This document shows, one piece after another, positions 6,576 through 8,532 of a stretch of DNA of 8,532 nucleotides. A program made the translations under genes and the position numbers. Position 1 is the stretch's first letter. Every line of letters starts with the position of its first letter. The notes under the pieces are model-generated. The model saw only the letters and a list, made by a program, of their open reading frames with translations, did not search any database and was not told the origin of the DNA. This stretch comes from Bacteroidaceae bacterium (GTDB taxonomy: Bacteria > Bacteroidota > Bacteroidia > Bacteroidales > Bacteroidaceae): contig JAFTTD010000253.1 of the NCBI GenBank assembly GCA_017466965.1, positions 1 through 8,532 of the forward strand, in the 5' to 3' direction.

Positions 6576-7622
6576 ATGAAAAGAAACTTTATTTTGCTGG
6601 CTTGCCTGCTGTTGGGTTTGGCGGCCTGCGTACAAGAGAACAAGAAGAGCGCTGACGAACAGCCTCAAAGTGAACAACCTCAGAAGGCACGCCGTTTCCG
6701 TACGGACATACCTTTGGACAGCATCCGTCTGAGCGACCCTTGCATCTTGGCAGACAAGAAGACAAACATGTACTACATGACCGGTACCGGTGGTCTGCTT
6801 TGGAAGAGCAAAGACCTGGCACTGTGGGAAGGTCCTTATCATGTAGCCATGACAGACTCCACTTCATGGATGGGTCGCCGTCCTCAGATTTGGGCAGCAG
6901 AGTTGCACCAGTACAACGGAAAATACTATTATTTCGCAACATTCACAAACAACGCTGTTAAGATAGACACAGTGCGTGGCAATGTCATTCCGCGCCGTGC
7001 AAGCCACGTGCTTGTGAGCGACAAGGCTGAGGGACCTTACTACCCTATGGCTGACCCTACTTATCTGCCAGACAACCAGCCAACACTTGACGGAACATTC
7101 TGGGTTGACACTGACGGCAAGCCATACATGGTATATTGCGGCGAATGGTTGCAGAACTGGGACGGAACAATGGAAAAGATTGAGCTGAAACCAGACCTCA
7201 GCGGTTCGGTTGGCGAAGGAAAGGTACTCTTCCGTTCAAGCTCATGCCCTTGGAGCCACGAATTTGAAGACGGCAAAGAACGTCCGAACAAGGTTACAGA
7301 CGGCCCTTACCTATTCAAGACAGGCACAGGACGCTTGGGTATGATATGGACAAGCTGGATTGACAAAGTCTATACTCAGGGTGTTGTTTATTCAGAAAGC
7401 GGCACATTGGACGGACCATGGGTACACGAGGCTGAACCTATCACTCCTCCTAACTTCGGCCATGGCATGCTGTTCCAGACACTGGAAGGCAAGTGGCTTA
7501 TGTCTGTTCACAGCCACAAGGATGTGGGCCATTACATCCGCATCCCTAACCTTTTCGAAATTGACCTCTCAGGCGACCGCCTCGTCGTAGGAGACAAGTA
7601 TATTCCTGAAGTGAAGAAATAA
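6576..7622 (+). CDS. GH43-type glycoside hydrolase lipoprotein (arabinosidase/xylosidase-like)
   Basis: This 348-aa predicted lipoprotein has a hydrophobic signal peptide ending in lipobox LAAC with acylated C18, followed by a charged Q/E/K-rich linker (about 19-40), and then one five-bladed GH43-like catalytic domain. Family signs are LSDPCIL with probable general base D54, WAAELHQYNGKYYYFATF (106-123) where WAPE-type sequences are usual, LDGTFWVDTDGKPYMVY (171-187) with probable pKa-modulating D172, and NFGHGMLF (293-300) with the conserved central His at H296. The general-acid Glu normally found in an E-G-P-like motif is Asp here (TDGP, D242). GH43 enzymes mostly remove arabinose or xylose from plant polysaccharides. 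The lipid anchor suggests membrane or cell-surface attachment. It converges with a GH51 arabinofuranosidase gene, supporting an arabinan/arabinoxylan role, but the exact substrate is unknown. Confidence 0.88.
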   Translation: MKRNFILLACLLLGLAACVQENKKSADEQPQSEQPQKARRFRTDIPLDSIRLSDPCILADKKTNMYYMTGTGGLLWKSKDLALWEGPYHVAMTDSTSWMGRRPQIWAAELHQYNGKYYYFATFTNNAVKIDTVRGNVIPRRASHVLVSDKAEGPYYPMADPTYLPDNQPTLDGTFWVDTDGKPYMVYCGEWLQNWDGTMEKIELKPDLSGSVGEGKVLFRSSSCPWSHEFEDGKERPNKVTDGPYLFKTGTGRLGMIWTSWIDKVYTQGVVYSESGTLDGPWVHEAEPITPPNFGHGMLFQTLEGKWLMSVHSHKDVGHYIRIPNLFEIDLSGDRLVVGDKYIPEVKK

Positions 7623-7643
7623 TACGGACATCTCCAGTTAAAT

Positions 7644-7688
7644 ACACAAAAAAAAGAATCTTCAAACTTGAGGATTCTTTTTTTGTGT
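7644..7688. terminator. Strong bidirectional intrinsic terminator after the GH43 gene
   Basis: The stem pairs ACAC (7644-7647) with GTGT (7685-7688), seven A (7649-7655) with seven T (7678-7684), and GAATC (7656-7660) with GATTC (7673-7677), then closes with a G:T wobble and UCA/UGA around a four-base loop (7665-7668). A7648 is a single bulge. The A-run on one side and the T-run on the other let it serve both strands. It begins 21 bases after the GH43 stop codon. Confidence 0.9.
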
Positions 7689-7720
7689 CAACACGAAGAA
7701 TTTTATTATTGGTGTCCGAT

Positions 7721-7760
7721 AAAAAAGGTTGTCAAAATGAGAGTAATTCATTTGACAACC
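7721..7760 (-). terminator. Intrinsic terminator of the minus-strand GH51 gene
   Basis: A 10-bp stem GGTTGTCAAA (7727-7736) with TTTGACAACC (7751-7760) is extended by TGA/TCA after one bulged A, with a 7-nt loop. Read on the minus strand the hairpin is followed by six T (complement of A7721-7726). It starts 30 bases beyond the GH51 stop codon, so it fits as that gene's terminator. Confidence 0.9.
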
Positions 7761-7790
7761 CTTCCTTATCATAACAAAATTATGCGCGCT

Positions 7791-8532
7791 TTATTTGCTT
7801 GCTTTCACGCGCAATACTGTGAATGAATACTTAGGGAACTGGTATTTGAATGTTTTGCCGAATCCTTGATATTCTGCTTCTACTGGTGAAATCTTCATTG
7901 GTTCAGCCATTGAGTTTTCATCACCAAGGCTCTCTGCCTGCAATGTGATGGTCTTTCCAACTGATGCCACTTCTGAAACGCCATCAAGTGTGAAGTTGAT
8001 GGTATGAGGAGTTTCTGCGGAATTGACGAACTTGATGATGATTTCGCCTGTAGTCTCGTCGTATCCTGATGCGAGGAACTGTGAAGGAACAGCTTCAAGT
8101 TTGTGTTCAAGAACGAGTTCGCCATCCATGTAAAGGCTACTCTTCTCTGGTGTGTTCTCAATGCGGATGTCGTACCAACGGTCAGTCTCGATGCGCTGGC
8201 GGGCTGTACGACTTATAACCTGGTCGCCCTGTGCATAAAGCTGCTGAAGCGCTGTACCTGTATTGCCCCATCCGCCAATGTTATAACGGTAGCCCTGCTT
8301 GCCGTCCGGTGTCATTCCGAAGAAAATGAGGAATCCTTCATCGCCGCTTATCTTGCGAGCCTTGCACTCTATGGTGAGTGTGTTTGAGTAGCTTCCTTCA
8401 TACAGTTTTGAAAGGACTTCGTTTGCTGTGTGTGCCTCAAGTTCAACAACTTTGCCGTTTTCTGTAACCTTGATGTCCTTGTATTCTGAATTTGTGTCCC
8501 ATGTACCGAGTCCTACAGCACCTCCTGCATAC
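7791..8532 (-). CDS. GH51 alpha-L-arabinofuranosidase, C-terminal part (5' end outside window)
   Basis: The minus-strand frame is open from the window edge (first whole codon 8531-8529) to the stop at 7791-7793, giving 246 residues of a longer protein. The internal Met at 8315 is not the start: reading continues upstream in frame for 72 codons with clear family sequence. VGLGTWDTNSEYKDIKV (6-22) and the stretch from KARKISGDEGFLIFFG (57-72) through the NIGGWGNT segment and RWYDIRIE to LYMDGELV match, in my recollection, the LamG-like insert of large Bacteroidetes GH51 enzymes. The final ~90 residues (ASGYDETTGEIIIKFVN through SFTVLRV) look like the C-terminal beta-sandwich domain. Such enzymes release terminal alpha-L-arabinofuranose from arabinan or arabinoxylan. 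Signal peptide and catalytic glutamates are off the window. The segment between KDIKV and KARKI appears shorter than I would expect. Confidence 0.85.
   Translation of the reverse strand, partial: YAGGAVGLGTWDTNSEYKDIKVTENGKVVELEAHTANEVLSKLYEGSYSNTLTIECKARKISGDEGFLIFFGMTPDGKQGYRYNIGGWGNTGTALQQLYAQGDQVISRTARQRIETDRWYDIRIENTPEKSSLYMDGELVLEHKLEAVPSQFLASGYDETTGEIIIKFVNSAETPHTINFTLDGVSEVASVGKTITLQAESLGDENSMAEPMKISPVEAEYQGFGKTFKYQFPKYSFTVLRVKASK

Noticed and set aside
8103..8387. 94-codon plus-strand open frame opposite the GH51 gene
   Set aside because: The minus-strand frame has clear GH51-type sequence through this entire stretch; the plus-strand protein has no recognisable features.

Overview
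The window looks like chromosomal DNA from a Bacteroidales gut or oral bacterium, most likely Prevotella or a close relative. This is inferred from four things: a near-perfect Bacteroidetes primary-sigma promoter (TTTG, 19 nt, TAnnTTTG), starts mostly without Shine-Dalgarno sequences, an eight-helix FtsX-type permease of the Bacteroidetes kind, and GH43/GH51 enzymes of the type found in Bacteroidetes polysaccharide-degradation loci. No RNA genes, insertion sequences or CRISPR arrays were seen.

Layout: 1-32 is a perfect tandem duplication of a 16-bp A-rich unit. 40-3106 (+) is an ABC transporter pair: a LolD/MacB-type ATPase and, one base downstream, a 795-aa MacB/FtsX-type permease. 3107-3543 is a structured intergenic region with a hairpin, four 21-bp tandem repeats that can also be read as heptapeptide repeats in a 44-codon ORF, an inverted-repeat pair and a strong candidate promoter. 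3544-6179 (+) is a two-component system with ATGA overlap: an NtrC-type sigma-54 activator and an NtrY-like histidine kinase with no periplasmic sensor domain. 6180-6575 is a low-complexity intergenic region whose purine-rich and pyrimidine-rich halves form a loose inverted repeat, followed by a weak promoter candidate inside a dyad. 6576-7622 (+) is a GH43-type lipoprotein. 7623-7790 holds two strong terminators between convergent genes. 7791 to the window end (-) is the C-terminal part of a GH51 alpha-L-arabinofuranosidase whose catalytic domain lies outside the window.

How the genes may work together: the ABC pair probably moves lipids, lipoproteins or peptides out of the inner membrane, or relieves envelope stress. 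The adjacent sensor/sigma-54 activator pair may control it or a wider regulon; this rests only on adjacency. The two convergent glycosidases point to breakdown of arabinose-containing plant polysaccharide (arabinan or arabinoxylan) and look functionally separate from the transporter/two-component block.

The least explained part is 3252-3509: exact 21-bp-period repeats with GTCAnTGAC cores, which are either an operator array or a tiny repeat peptide, just upstream of the two-component promoter. I see no clear evidence of a wholly new multi-gene system.
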